Positions 27,597 through 36,744 of a stretch of DNA of 64,000 bases are shown piece by piece. The translations under genes were made by a program, and so were the position numbers. Where the stretch lies: contig JABABA010000001.1 of the NCBI GenBank assembly GCA_014238415.1, positions 124,001 through 188,000 of the forward strand. The letters are read 5' to 3'. Below the pieces are notes generated by a model, which was not told the DNA's origin, did not search any database, and saw nothing but the letters and a program-made list of their open reading frames with translations. Position 1 is the first letter of the stretch; each line of letters starts with the position of its first letter. Source of the stretch: Planctomycetota bacterium (GTDB taxonomy: Bacteria > Planctomycetota > UBA1135 > GCA-002686595).

Positions 27597-28619
27597 CTAC
27601 GGACCAGGGTTCTCTTTGGCCATCTCGGCGAGCGCCTCCACGGTCCTGCTGTTTACATTGGAATCCAGATCCTTCGCGGCAACTTTGAGGGCGTTGAGGA
27701 CCGCATTGCTGTCCGAGCGTCCGTGACCGATGACCACCACGCCATTGACTCCAAGCAAGAGGGCGCCGCCGTATTCGGAATAGTCCACGCTGCGCATGGC
27801 CTTGCTCAGAACCTCATCCGACAGGGGCTGGCCAATTCGCTTGCCTTCTTTTATGAGCTTGTCCAGCAAGAAAGATCCAAACCCCTCAATCAGCTTGAGG
27901 ACCACATTGCCTGTGAATCCGTCCGTGACGATCACCTCGGCGCAATCGGTAAAGATCCCGCCTGGTTCAACGTTGCCGACGAAGTTGAGGCCGCTCCCAT
28001 TCAGCAGCTCACGAGCCTCCTTGGTCAGCCTTGTGCCCTTCTTGTCTTCTTCGCCAATATTGAGCAGGCCCACGCGCGGATTTTTGACCCCCAACACGCC
28101 CTCTTGAAGAGCCGCGCCCATGATCGCGTATTCGACCAGATCAGAACCCAATGGCGCGGCGTTGGCGCCCATGTCCAGCAAAGTCATGGGCTTGCCCGTC
28201 AGGTTGCTGGTGATTGCTATGCCCGGCCGGCGGACGCCGGGCAGGGTTCGCAGAATTATGGTGGCGGCACCTACCATCGCTCCGGTGTTCCCCATGGAGA
28301 CCGCCGCGGCAGCTTCGCCTGAACGAACAGCCTCGATGCACATGGGGATTGTCGCCTGGGGTTTGGCTCGCAGAGCCGTTCCGGGCTCCTCGTGCATGCC
28401 GATCACCTCGACACTGTCCAAGATAGCGAAACGGTCCTGAGCGTTGTGCTCCGCAAGGATCGGCGTAAGCTGTGCCTTGGGCCCCACGAGCAGAATGCGA
28501 TCCGCATGCAAACCATCATCCCGAGTGGGATCGGTTGCACGCACGGCGCCTTCAAGAATTTGACGGGGGGCGTGATCGCCTCCCATGACATCCAAGGCTA
28601 TACGACCGGCTGTCGTCAT
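27597..28619 (-). CDS. plsX: Phosphate acyltransferase
   Basis: PlsX converts acyl-ACP to acyl-phosphate, the donor for glycerol-3-phosphate acylation in phospholipid synthesis. The 340-residue product starts GRIALDVMGGDHAPRQILEG and contains VSMGNTGAMVGAATIILRTL. The segments IAITSNLTGKPMTLLDMGAN and AEVIVTDGFTGNVVLKLIEG follow, all family hallmarks. It is a peripheral membrane enzyme. The gene follows rpmF by 21 bases, the common bacterial rpmF-plsX-fab order. Confidence 0.96.
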   Translation of the reverse strand: MTTAGRIALDVMGGDHAPRQILEGAVRATDPTRDDGLHADRILLVGPKAQLTPILAEHNAQDRFAILDSVEVIGMHEEPGTALRAKPQATIPMCIEAVRSGEAAAAVSMGNTGAMVGAATIILRTLPGVRRPGIAITSNLTGKPMTLLDMGANAAPLGSDLVEYAIMGAALQEGVLGVKNPRVGLLNIGEEDKKGTRLTKEARELLNGSGLNFVGNVEPGGIFTDCAEVIVTDGFTGNVVLKLIEGFGSFLLDKLIKEGKRIGQPLSDEVLSKAMRSVDYSEYGGALLLGVNGVVVIGHGRSDSNAVLNALKVAAKDLDSNVNSRTVEALAEMAKENPGP

Positions 28620-28640
28620 CCTGGGAGATTGTCGAGGGGA

Positions 28641-28847
28641 TCAGAAGTCTTCGCGCTCGAAGACCTGGTGGCCGCCTTGGCCGCCTTTCTCAAAGCCGTA
28701 ATGGGTGGCCTCTTTCTCGTTCACCCGGTGGGGCCGGGTGAGCGCTCCCGAGCGCGGGTCACGTTGTAGGGCTTCAGGCTTGATCGCAAGGTGCGAACGG
28801 CGGACGCCCTTGCGAGCTTTTGATGTGCGGCGCTTGGGATGGGGCAT
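28641..28847 (-). CDS. rpmF: Ribosomal protein bL32 without zinc cysteines
   Basis: A 68-residue large-subunit protein. The start MPHPKRRTSKARKGVRRSH matches bL32; the longer open frame upstream does not. After HLAIKPEALQ the family often has two CxxC pairs. Here there are no cysteines at all, so this is the zinc-independent type, with a Gly/His-rich tail. No Shine-Dalgarno sequence is evident, and a hairpin occupies the leader just before the ATG (28856-28869). It is the first gene of the fatty-acid cluster, and its promoter is at 28927-28955. Confidence 0.9.
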   Translation of the reverse strand: MPHPKRRTSKARKGVRRSHLAIKPEALQRDPRSGALTRPHRVNEKEATHYGFEKGGQGGHQVFEREDF

Positions 28848-28855
28848 GGTTTGAA

Positions 28856-28869
28856 GGGGCTGGAGCCCC
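28856..28869 (-). promoter_or_regulatory. Leader hairpin just before rpmF
   Basis: On the minus strand GGGGC-TCCA-GCCCC forms a 5-bp stem with a 4-base loop that ends eight bases before the rpmF ATG. The only purine-rich stretch near the start is in its 5' arm, so it could control initiation. Confidence 0.4.
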
Positions 28870-28926
28870 GGAAAATCAATTGAGGTGGGGTTGACAGGAC
28901 TGGACCTCCCGCCATTGAAGCGCCAG

Positions 28927-28955
28927 AGGGTACCCGCAGCAGAGGGAGGGGTCAA
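28927..28955 (-). promoter_or_regulatory. Promoter of the rpmF-plsX-fab cluster
   Basis: On the minus strand TTGACC is followed after 17 bases by TACCCT, giving a leader of about 70 bases before rpmF. The -10 is the same as that upstream of tRNA-Leu(CAA). Confidence 0.65.
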
Positions 28956-29084
28956 ACTTCTGCCCTAAAAGATGAACACCAGAGAGCCTGGAGGAGCTAT
29001 TCAGGGCCTTGGAGCGCCGGCGGGCTCAGATCAGGCCTGCAGCAGGACGCGGGGGCCACGACTGGGCTTGGACAAATGGAGTTC

Positions 29085-31781
29085 TCAACCCAGGGTTTCC
29101 AGCACCCTTGCTCTGACCGCCGCGATTGCCTCGGACAAACCGTCAGGCTTCAAGCCCTGACCCTGTGCTGCGTCAGGCCGACCACCGCCGCCGCCACCCA
29201 AAAAGCCGGCCAGGGTCTTGGCCAGTTCACCGGCAGCCAGACCCTTCTCCAGGGCGGTGCCGCCACAGAGCACCAAGAAAGGCACCTTGTCCTCGGCCTG
29301 CCCCAGCAGCGTGATGCAGTGATCCTTTGAGAATGACTTGGCCCGGACGGAGAGTTCCCGCAACCCCGTGGCGTCGATTTCCCCCAATGACACCACGCCC
29401 CAGAGGACGCCGTCCGCTTCTGTCAATTCCACCTTGACCTTGTCCGCGAGCGCGCCAATGTCTCCCATGGCGGCCTGCCGGGCTGACTTTCTGGCATCTT
29501 TCAACTCACTCTGCAGGGCCGAAATGCGCTCGGGAACATCCTCGGCCGAGGACTTGAGCAGACTTTGGGCCTGGTTGAGCAGAGTTCGTTGCTCGCGGAA
29601 ATGCTCCTGGGCTGATCGCCCAGCCACCGCTTCGATGCGTCGCACTCCGGCTTGTATGGCCTTTTCTGAAAGGATTGCAAAGCCGCCTAGATCGCCGCTG
29701 CGGGTGGCGTGCGTCCCCCCACAGAGTTCCATGCTCCAGCCTCCTATATCCACTACACGCACTGTGTCCGAGTATTTTTCACCGAAGAGCGCCATGACTC
29801 CGCGCTCTGTGGCCGCGTCATAGGACTCCTCGGTAGAAGCGACCACGTGGTTGGCCAAGATGGCATCGTTCACGAGTTCTTCGACACGTTCGATCTGTTC
29901 GGGTTTGAGGCCCTTTGGTTGACTGAAGTCAAAACGTAGGCGGTCCGCCCCCACATAGGACCCCTGCTGGGTCACATGGTCTCCGAGTACTTCCCGCAGG
30001 GCCGTGTGCAGTAGATGTGTTGCTGTGTGGTTGGCACGCACACTGTGTCGGTGGCTGTGATCCACCGCGCAGGAGACCTCCGATCCAGTCTCGATCACGC
30101 CCTCGCTCACACCAAGGTGCACCAAAACGCCGCCCACTCGTTGAGTGTCATGCACCTCGAAGGCAAAGGTGCCATTGGCGTTCGTGATTCTGCCCCGGTC
30201 GCCTACCTGACCGCCGCCTTCGCCATAGAAGGGAGTCGCGTCAAGCACCAACCTTTCTCCGCGTCCTTGATCAGCCAGCAGGCTGAGGACATTGCCCTGG
30301 CCGGCTTCCCCCAGAAGCTCCGCGGGAGCGCCAACTTCGGCGCCGTAAGCCAATGAATCTGTCTCCTGCAGGCCTGTCAGTTCCTCTGCGGAGAGCAGTT
30401 GTTTGAATGATCCTTCGCCTCTACTGGCTGCAGAGTGGTCGTTCCGTGCCGCTTCCCAGCCCTCTGTGTCGAGTTCCAGCCCTCGCTCCCGTCCGAGCAA
30501 CTCAACCAGGTCCTGGGGGAATCCATAGGTGGCATACAATTCATAGCTCTCGCGCCCGGGCAGCGTCGCTCCCGATTTCAGCTTGCCTGCCAGCTTCTCG
30601 AATTGCAGCAAACCCCGGTCGAGGGTCTTGCGGAAGCTCTCCTCTTCGCTCTTGATCACCAGCGCAGCGTGTTCTGTGCGTTGGGCGATTTCCGGATAGG
30701 CTTTGCCCAGAATCGATGCGACAACATCCACCAGCTCGAACAGGAAGGGCTCTTGGAGATCCAGGTTCTGCAAGCCGTAGCGACTGGCGCGGCGGATCAG
30801 TCGGCGTAACACATAGCCACGGCCTTCGTTTGAGGGCAGAGCGCCATCGGAAAGGGCCACGGTCACCGCTCGAACATGGTCGCCGCAGACCCTCATAGCG
30901 ACGTCGACATCACCGTCTCCCTGGCCATACACCTTGCCCGAGAGTTTCTCCAGGGCCCTGAAAATCGGCTGGAAAAGGTCCGTGTCGTAGTTGGACAACT
31001 TGCCCTGCAGGACCCCCAGAACCCGCTCGAAACCCATTCCCGTGTCCACGTGTTTTGCGGGCAGATCAACCAGGCTGCCATCGTCCATGCGGTTGAACTG
31101 CATGAAGACCAGGTTCCAAAGCTCAATGAAACGCTCATTGCCCGCATTGACGCCGCACTGTGAATCTGCCCCATCGGCAGGGTCTGAGTCCGGGCCTCCC
31201 CGGTCCAGGTGAATTTCCGTGCACGGGCCGCAGGGACCTGTGTCCCCCATTTCCCAGAAGTTGTCCTTGCGGTCGAAACGCAGGATGTGCTCGGGGTCGA
31301 TGTCAGTGTTCTTGCGCCAGAGAGCCTCCGCCTCCTCATCTGGGCCCAGACCGTCCTTTTCGTCGCCGGCGAATACTGTGACCCAGAGCCGTTCCTTGGG
31401 CATACCCCAGACCTCGGTCAGGATCTCCCATGCCCAGGTGATCGCGTCCTCTTTGAAGTAGTCTCCAAAGGACCAATTGCCAAGCATTTCAAAGAAAGTG
31501 TGGTGGTACGTGTCGACCCCAACCTCTTCAAGGTCGTTGTGCTTGCCCTGCACCCTGATGCATTTTTGCGCATCGACGGCCCGGCGATAGTCACGCTTGC
31601 CCGTGCCCAGAAACACGTCCTTGAACTGGTTCATGCCCGCGTTGGTAAACAGCAGTGTCGGGTCATCCTTGGGGAAGACCGGTGAGGAGGGCACGCTCTT
31701 GTGGCCGCGTTCAGCAAAGTAATCCAAGAAGGACTGACGAACGGCCGCGGAACTGGTGTCTTGAAGAGTGCTGCCTTGCAT
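29085..31781 (-). CDS. alaS: Alanyl-tRNA synthetase
   Basis: An 898-residue class II synthetase with the full domain set. The catalytic core begins near FLDYFAERGHKSVPSSPVFP with motif 1 FTNAGMNQFKDVFLG. The editing domain has the zinc ligands HTATHLLHTALREVLGDH and CGGTHATRSGDLGGF, followed by a coiled-coil linker. The C-terminal DHHA1-type domain carries the Gly-rich GFLGGGGGGRPDAAQGQG. It charges tRNA-Ala and also supplies Ala-tmRNA for the ribosome rescue system encoded 9 kb away. It is transcribed after recA on the same strand, with a 265-base gap containing the recA hairpin. Confidence 0.97.
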   Translation of the reverse strand: MQGSTLQDTSSAAVRQSFLDYFAERGHKSVPSSPVFPKDDPTLLFTNAGMNQFKDVFLGTGKRDYRRAVDAQKCIRVQGKHNDLEEVGVDTYHHTFFEMLGNWSFGDYFKEDAITWAWEILTEVWGMPKERLWVTVFAGDEKDGLGPDEEAEALWRKNTDIDPEHILRFDRKDNFWEMGDTGPCGPCTEIHLDRGGPDSDPADGADSQCGVNAGNERFIELWNLVFMQFNRMDDGSLVDLPAKHVDTGMGFERVLGVLQGKLSNYDTDLFQPIFRALEKLSGKVYGQGDGDVDVAMRVCGDHVRAVTVALSDGALPSNEGRGYVLRRLIRRASRYGLQNLDLQEPFLFELVDVVASILGKAYPEIAQRTEHAALVIKSEEESFRKTLDRGLLQFEKLAGKLKSGATLPGRESYELYATYGFPQDLVELLGRERGLELDTEGWEAARNDHSAASRGEGSFKQLLSAEELTGLQETDSLAYGAEVGAPAELLGEAGQGNVLSLLADQGRGERLVLDATPFYGEGGGQVGDRGRITNANGTFAFEVHDTQRVGGVLVHLGVSEGVIETGSEVSCAVDHSHRHSVRANHTATHLLHTALREVLGDHVTQQGSYVGADRLRFDFSQPKGLKPEQIERVEELVNDAILANHVVASTEESYDAATERGVMALFGEKYSDTVRVVDIGGWSMELCGGTHATRSGDLGGFAILSEKAIQAGVRRIEAVAGRSAQEHFREQRTLLNQAQSLLKSSAEDVPERISALQSELKDARKSARQAAMGDIGALADKVKVELTEADGVLWGVVSLGEIDATGLRELSVRAKSFSKDHCITLLGQAEDKVPFLVLCGGTALEKGLAAGELAKTLAGFLGGGGGGRPDAAQGQGLKPDGLSEAIAAVRARVLETLG

Positions 31782-32007
31782 GGCTCAGGGTAGGCCGTTG
31801 AAGATGGGCTCGGGTCTGGTGAAAAAGACCAGGGCCGTGGCGGACGCCGCTCGCTGCGCCCCCAAGCCTGGTGTCAATTGTGCAGCATAGGGTGTCGATG
31901 GTGCCCACCCGGAGACCCACTTCAGGTCCTCGAGCAGGATGTTCCGCCCACACTCTTCCGAAACCGTCCGGCCTGGGGCGGCAGTTGAAAGGTGTCAGAA
32001 GAAGTAT

Positions 32008-32034
32008 CCGGAGACGAGGTGCCCTCGCCTCCGG
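32008..32034 (-). terminator. Stem-loop downstream of recA
   Basis: On the minus strand CCGGAG-G-CGAGG, loop GCA, CCTCG-T-CTCCGG forms a 12-bp stem starting 13 bases after the recA stop. It is followed by a pyrimidine-rich ATACTTCTTCTG rather than a clean T-run. Probable terminator. Confidence 0.6.
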
Positions 32035-32046
32035 CACCCTGGACCA

Positions 32047-33237
32047 TCAGGCCTTGCCACTGGAAGCGGGTTGAGCCTTCTTGGGGCTCGGCTTCGTGGG
32101 CGCCTCGGCCTTCTCATCTGGCATCGGTTTGGCCTTTGCAGTGCTCTTGGAGTCCTCCTCATCGGGCTTGGGGGCCCACTTGGAGAAGATCGCCTCCTCA
32201 ATCGACGCGGCCAGATCCGGGTTGTCGATCAAGAAAGTGCGTGAACGCTCCATGCCCTGACCCAGGCGGATTTCTCCGTCTGTGGGATGCTTGAGACTGA
32301 ACCAGGTACCGCTCTTGAGCACAATGCCAGCTTTTTGACCCAGGTCAAGCAGCTCGCCCTCCTTGCTGATGCCTTGGTTGTAGAGGATGTCGAACTCGAC
32401 CTTGCGAAAGGGGGGCGCCAGCTTGTTCTTGACCACCGTCACCTTGGTGCGGTTGCCCACCACCTCTTCGCCGGACTTGAGCTGACCGATGCGACGGATA
32501 TCCAACCGCACCGAGCTGTAGAACTTCAGCGCTCGACCACCGGTGGTGGTTTCGGGGCTGCCGAACATGACACCGATCTTTTCGCGGATCTGATTGATAA
32601 AAACCACAAGGCAGTTGGATTTTGCGATGGCTCCGGTCAGCTTGCGCAGGCCCTGACTCATCAATCGCGCGTGCAGGCCCACAAAGGCGTCTCCCATCTC
32701 GCCTTCGATTTCGGCCCGTGGCACCAGCGCAGCCACTGAGTCGATGACAACCATGTCCACAGCATTAGAACGAACCAAGGCTTCGACAATTTCCAGTCCC
32801 TGTTCACCCGTGTCGGGCTGAGAAACCAAGAGGTCATCCAGTTGCACGCCTAGGCGGCGGGCATAGGTCGGGTCCAGCGCGTGCTCCGCATCCACAAAGG
32901 CGCAGATGCCGCCCGCCCTTTGGGCGCTGGCGATGGCGTGCAGCGTCAAGGTTGTCTTGCCAGAGCTCTCCGGGCCATAGACCTCGACCACCCGACCGCG
33001 GGGCAAACCCTTGCCTCCAAGGGCTAGATCGAGAGTTACCGATCCGGTCGAAATGCCAGACACATCGCGCATCTGGCTGGCATGGTCACCCAAACGCATG
33101 ATCGATCCTTTTCCATAGGCCCTTTCAATTTCACCGAGGGCGGCAGTCAAAGCCTTGTCCCGTGCAGCTCCTTGAATCGGTGCTCCAATCGGCTCGGGGG
33201 CACCCGAGTTGGGGCCATTTCCTTTCTTCTTGCTCAT
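32047..33237 (-). CDS. recA: Recombinase RecA
   Basis: The strand-exchange and SOS co-protease protein, 396 residues from the ATG giving [16 protein letters not shown] ten codons upstream (33267) is the alternative. The Walker A loop is [10 protein letters not shown] and the Walker B strand [17 protein letters not shown]. The DNA-binding loops follow: [20 protein letters not shown] for L1 and [15 protein letters not shown] for L2. KIALFQI-like [12 protein letters not shown] is present. The C-terminal 60 residues are Lys/Pro/Ala-rich, longer than in E. coli. No clear LexA box is seen in the 243 bases upstream. It is probably a single-gene transcript. Confidence 0.97.
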   Translation of the reverse strand: MSKKKGNGPNSGAPEPIGAPIQGAARDKALTAALGEIERAYGKGSIMRLGDHASQMRDVSGISTGSVTLDLALGGKGLPRGRVVEVYGPESSGKTTLTLHAIASAQRAGGICAFVDAEHALDPTYARRLGVQLDDLLVSQPDTGEQGLEIVEALVRSNAVDMVVIDSVAALVPRAEIEGEMGDAFVGLHARLMSQGLRKLTGAIAKSNCLVVFINQIREKIGVMFGSPETTTGGRALKFYSSVRLDIRRIGQLKSGEEVVGNRTKVTVVKNKLAPPFRKVEFDILYNQGISKEGELLDLGQKAGIVLKSGTWFSLKHPTDGEIRLGQGMERSRTFLIDNPDLAASIEEAIFSKWAPKPDEEDSKSTAKAKPMPDEKAEAPTKPSPKKAQPASSGKA

Positions 33238-33480
33238 AGTCGTGTTTTTCTTCGTCTCATGGATCACGCGGTGCCTGCCGCAGAATCAACTTTCGGTTGG
33301 TAAACCGGTCTTCAGCCCCCGAGCCTAGCAGTCTGGACCCGAGGAAGGAACCAGGAACTAACTAGACGTTTGGCGATCCCTCAGGTTTCACCCCTGGGTT
33401 GAGATTCTTCTGGGTCGCCCGCAGCGGCCCCCCTCTGGGACGCTCCCCCCAGGGCACCTCGCACCCCAACGGAGGGCACC

Positions 33481-35559
33481 CTATCTTGCGCCGAAGGTCA
33501 CCACCCCCACATCGGTCACGCTACCCGCCGGGCCCACCCGCACGGTTTGCTCCGTGCGCCTGAAGGCCAAAACCGAGTTCGGCACGAGGAAATCAAACGA
33601 GAAGCGCCCGTCCTCGTCCATGGAATCGCTAATAGGGGCTACAGTCTCCTGGAGTAAGTGCTCTGGGAGGTCTGCCGGCCAAGCGTGAACAACCCGGCGG
33701 GGGGGGGCCCCGGGAGCGTTTCGGCCCGTGCCGTAGATGGCTGCCGCCCGCTCCGCGTGTACGTGCACGGTCTCTCCCGGTCCAAGGGTGGCCCCACCGA
33801 TGGCGATCAGCCAATCACCCTTTCCATCGTGCCCCTTAGAGGCTCCATCGCGGCCGTGGAATCGATAGAGGTACTCGCCGGGGCTCACGGCCAACTCCCC
33901 CACGAGTCGGCCCTTGTCATCGAGACGGCAAGTGGCGCTCAAGTTTCCGCCGGCTCCGAACACACAAAATTCATTCCTGTTGCCCAATTCGATTCCCGGA
34001 TCAGCAGTGATCAGCACTCGAGTGCGCTGCTTGGCATCCACGATCACCACGTCGAGAGTGATCGTGGAGTCGTCCGAAAGATCGAAAGTTCGACCGATCT
34101 CTCCGGGGAGCCTGCTGAGTCCCTGTTCCTTGCCAGTTTGTCCGGGCAGGCGGAACTCCCTGGGGACCCGCACCCAAAGTTGGACCTCGCCTTCTTGGAG
34201 CTGCAAGCGAAGGGTGTCCTCGGCGTAACGCCAAGGAATCCTCTCCCCCAGAAAACCGAAGAGCCCCTTGCCCGTGGTACTGATGCTCAGCTGGCTGATC
34301 CCGAAGTAAGCTGGATCGAGATCTAGCTCATTCCCTTCCATGTCAAGAAAACGGGTCCGGAGGGTCAGCTCATGCCCCTCAACCTCCTGGATGGGCACCA
34401 CCCGATCTCGGCTCTTGGGCAATGTGACCTGTGCCTGACCAAACCTCAAGCAGCCCTCATCCGACAGCCATTGCCCGCGCAACAAGTACTTACCCGGGGG
34501 CAACCCGCTGACCCGGGCAATGCCATCCCCATTAGCAGACGCCTGAGCCACAGTGGAGTGGTAGGCCTCCATGTGCCCAGTTGGGCCCATGGCCCAGCCA
34601 TTGCTCAGCACGCGCAAACTGGCCCCGTGGGCATCGCCCGGGAAAACCGCCACCAAAACAGGCCCGCTGCTGCCCCCCACCACGATGCGCTTGGTCTTTC
34701 CGGCTTGCACCATAAAAATACCCGAGAGCTTGCGGGTGGGTTGGGGCGCGCCCGAGCCAAAACCAGCCTCGATGGCCTTGGCCCAGGATTCATGGGCTGG
34801 AACAGGAATCACCCCCGGGGCCCTTCGGATTGCCCAGCGCAAATCGCGCTTCGCATCCACACGCAGCCAGTCAATCTGCCCATCGGCATCGGGAGAAAGC
34901 ACGCGCTCTGCCACCGGCCAGGCGCGGCGCGTGTCGCTCGCGAGCTCTTTCATCCAAAGGGGAATCAGAAGCGGATAGGGCGGCAAAACCTCAAGGGCTC
35001 CGGACAAAGCAGCCCGGGCTTTCTCGGAGTCAGTCGGCCTCAGCTTCCCCACCAGGTCCAAATCCTCCAGCCCCGGTCCATCGAGCAAACGCACGATGGC
35101 CTCGGTGGGAATGTCTTTGGGAGGTCCTGCAAAACGCAGTTCGACTCTTCCCGTGGGAGGGACCCGGACCACGAGGGGCGAGGTAGAACTCTCCTCCAGC
35201 AGAAAAGCCCACTCGGACTCAGCCCCCCGTTGCAGTTCCAAATAAATTGGCAGGGCCAGGGACGTGCGCAAGATCCCACCGGAGTTGACCAATCCACTCT
35301 CAATCTGGCAGCTCCCATTGACCGCTTTCCACTCCATGGCCCCGGGGTCTGGGAGTCCCTCCACTTGGATTTCGAGATCACCCACCACGCGACCGCCAAT
35401 GGAAGCAATTGAACCGGCATCTCTAGCCGTCGAAGGAGGCTCGGCCGTCTTTGTCCGGAGCGATTCTGCGGTTTCTGTCTCCGGCCAAAGAACCCAAGCA
35501 GAGCCCACGATGAGGGCTGCGAGGAGGAGCAGGCGTCTTGGGTCTTGCATGGCAGGCAT
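33481..35559 (-). CDS. Exported beta-rich protein of unknown function
   Basis: A 692-residue protein with an N-terminal signal anchor (RRLLLLAALIVGSAWVLW); a second ATG at codon 4 is an alternative start. The rest is beta-rich, with segments like carboxypeptidase-regulatory or Ig-like domains: GIARVSGLPPGKYLLRGQW, LAVSPGEYLYRFHGRDG and GPGETVHVHAER. The GLPPGKY-type turn is typical of such domains. It resembles large planctomycete exported proteins that carry several prealbumin-like folds. No catalytic signature is visible. Transcribed away from recA's upstream region on the same strand, with 212 bases between. Confidence 0.7.
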   Translation of the reverse strand: MPAMQDPRRLLLLAALIVGSAWVLWPETETAESLRTKTAEPPSTARDAGSIASIGGRVVGDLEIQVEGLPDPGAMEWKAVNGSCQIESGLVNSGGILRTSLALPIYLELQRGAESEWAFLLEESSTSPLVVRVPPTGRVELRFAGPPKDIPTEAIVRLLDGPGLEDLDLVGKLRPTDSEKARAALSGALEVLPPYPLLIPLWMKELASDTRRAWPVAERVLSPDADGQIDWLRVDAKRDLRWAIRRAPGVIPVPAHESWAKAIEAGFGSGAPQPTRKLSGIFMVQAGKTKRIVVGGSSGPVLVAVFPGDAHGASLRVLSNGWAMGPTGHMEAYHSTVAQASANGDGIARVSGLPPGKYLLRGQWLSDEGCLRFGQAQVTLPKSRDRVVPIQEVEGHELTLRTRFLDMEGNELDLDPAYFGISQLSISTTGKGLFGFLGERIPWRYAEDTLRLQLQEGEVQLWVRVPREFRLPGQTGKEQGLSRLPGEIGRTFDLSDDSTITLDVVIVDAKQRTRVLITADPGIELGNRNEFCVFGAGGNLSATCRLDDKGRLVGELAVSPGEYLYRFHGRDGASKGHDGKGDWLIAIGGATLGPGETVHVHAERAAAIYGTGRNAPGAPPRRVVHAWPADLPEHLLQETVAPISDSMDEDGRFSFDFLVPNSVLAFRRTEQTVRVGPAGSVTDVGVVTFGAR

Positions 35560-35617
35560 TTGGCTTTGGTTTGGATCTCTGGGGGGCGAAGCAATAAATG
35601 GACCGACTCACGCGGAT

Positions 35618-36436
35618 CTAGGGTCCACAGAGGATGATTCGACCGTGCCAGTGATCGGTCTCTGCCTCTGCTTCGACTCTGCCCCAGGCATCAGCGAGAA
35701 CGCCACTCCATATATTGTAGCCGTCCGCTCTGCCTTCCGTGTGGCAAGTCACGGCAAGCATGAAGTGGTATTCATTTTGCTCTGAGGCTGGATCACTGAG
35801 CATCGGATTTGACTCTTCGATCTGGAATTGTCCATCCCCAGTCACGGTGGTGATGGGCACAGTCACATCCACTCCACCGAAAATGGCGACAGTGATCGAG
35901 CCATGATTCTTGGACCCCGTAGCCCGCGCGAATTGTCCGACAATTTGTTGATTGTATGCTTCCCCGATGTTGTGGTCGATATGAGTGCCGATGATCGAGG
36001 CGATCATGCTGTCGTCCTCCAACTCCGCTATTCCTCCGTTGTACCGCATCTCAAATCCAGCCTCGACCTCACCGCGACAGTTCGTCCACTGGGGATAGAA
36101 CTTCCACTGCTCATACAGGTACCCCGTAGCGCCCACATAGGCGCTCGCTTCAATGCCGGGAGCAGCGTCCCCGACCTCCAGCTCGGTGTATCCCCAGGCC
36201 CAACTCGCCTGAACATTCCACTTAGCCCATCCAGCCGGAACCAGGCCCCCATAAATGCCTTCATTGCCTCCCTCAAAATCCGTTTCAAAGTGCAATTCAG
36301 TTTGCTTCCAATGGGGGGGCATCCAGAACGGCACATTGGGGTCATACCCCGGAAGCTGAGGACTGGCGGTCACGCCTTGAGACAGAAAAGCGGACAGGAC
36401 GAAGATCAGACTGGTAGCTGCAAGAGCATGTTTCAT
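35618..36436 (-). CDS. Small exported beta-rich protein
   Basis: The start is the ATG with signal peptide MKHALAATSLIFVLSAFLS and a GGAAA purine run upstream; the longer open frame to 36568 is ignored. The 272-residue protein is rich in Trp, Tyr and Gly (GWAKWNVQASWAWGYTELE; YLYEQWKFYPQW) and has only three cysteines. ITVAIFGGVDVTVPITTVTG and VTCHTEGRADGYNIWSG suggest a beta-sandwich. No family is recognised. It precedes the 692-residue exported protein on the same strand, 58 bases away, so the two may share a transcript and act together outside the cytoplasm. Confidence 0.68.
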   Translation of the reverse strand: MKHALAATSLIFVLSAFLSQGVTASPQLPGYDPNVPFWMPPHWKQTELHFETDFEGGNEGIYGGLVPAGWAKWNVQASWAWGYTELEVGDAAPGIEASAYVGATGYLYEQWKFYPQWTNCRGEVEAGFEMRYNGGIAELEDDSMIASIIGTHIDHNIGEAYNQQIVGQFARATGSKNHGSITVAIFGGVDVTVPITTVTGDGQFQIEESNPMLSDPASEQNEYHFMLAVTCHTEGRADGYNIWSGVLADAWGRVEAEAETDHWHGRIILCGP

Positions 36437-36744
36437 GGTGTTTCCGGGTAGCTTTGGTAGAGTGAGTGGTTGCCCGACCGGCATCGTATTTCGCGGGGCT
36501 GGTCGACACGAAAAAGGTACCCAGCCCTGGTCTTGGGCCTCGCCTAAGATGGCAACAAGGTTCCACATGGCTCCCCTCCATCACTCCTAACCATATGCTC
36601 ACAAGCACGTTAGGCGTCTTGGGATTTACAGGGGGCCTACCCCGGGCTGCAACTCGCTGCTTGCAAAATCGCAGATTCGAGGAGTTCTGCTTTGCGCGAG
36701 ACAAAGCTCATGAACACTTATGGTTTGTGGATAACTCTCAGCCC
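36437..36744. other. Intergenic region, no gene seen
   Basis: About 310 bases between the PfkB gene and the exported protein gene on the same strand. It holds a hairpin, CCTAAC (36586-36591) with GTTAGG (36609-36614), extendable to nine pairs with one G-T. It also holds a perfect but isolated DnaA box, TTATCCACA, on the minus strand at 36726-36734. No ribosome site or coding frame with family character was found. Confidence 0.5.

Noticed and set aside
36726..36734. Perfect DnaA box TTATCCACA
   Set aside because: It is alone, without dnaA, dnaN or a cluster of boxes; about one such match is expected by chance in roughly 130 kb.
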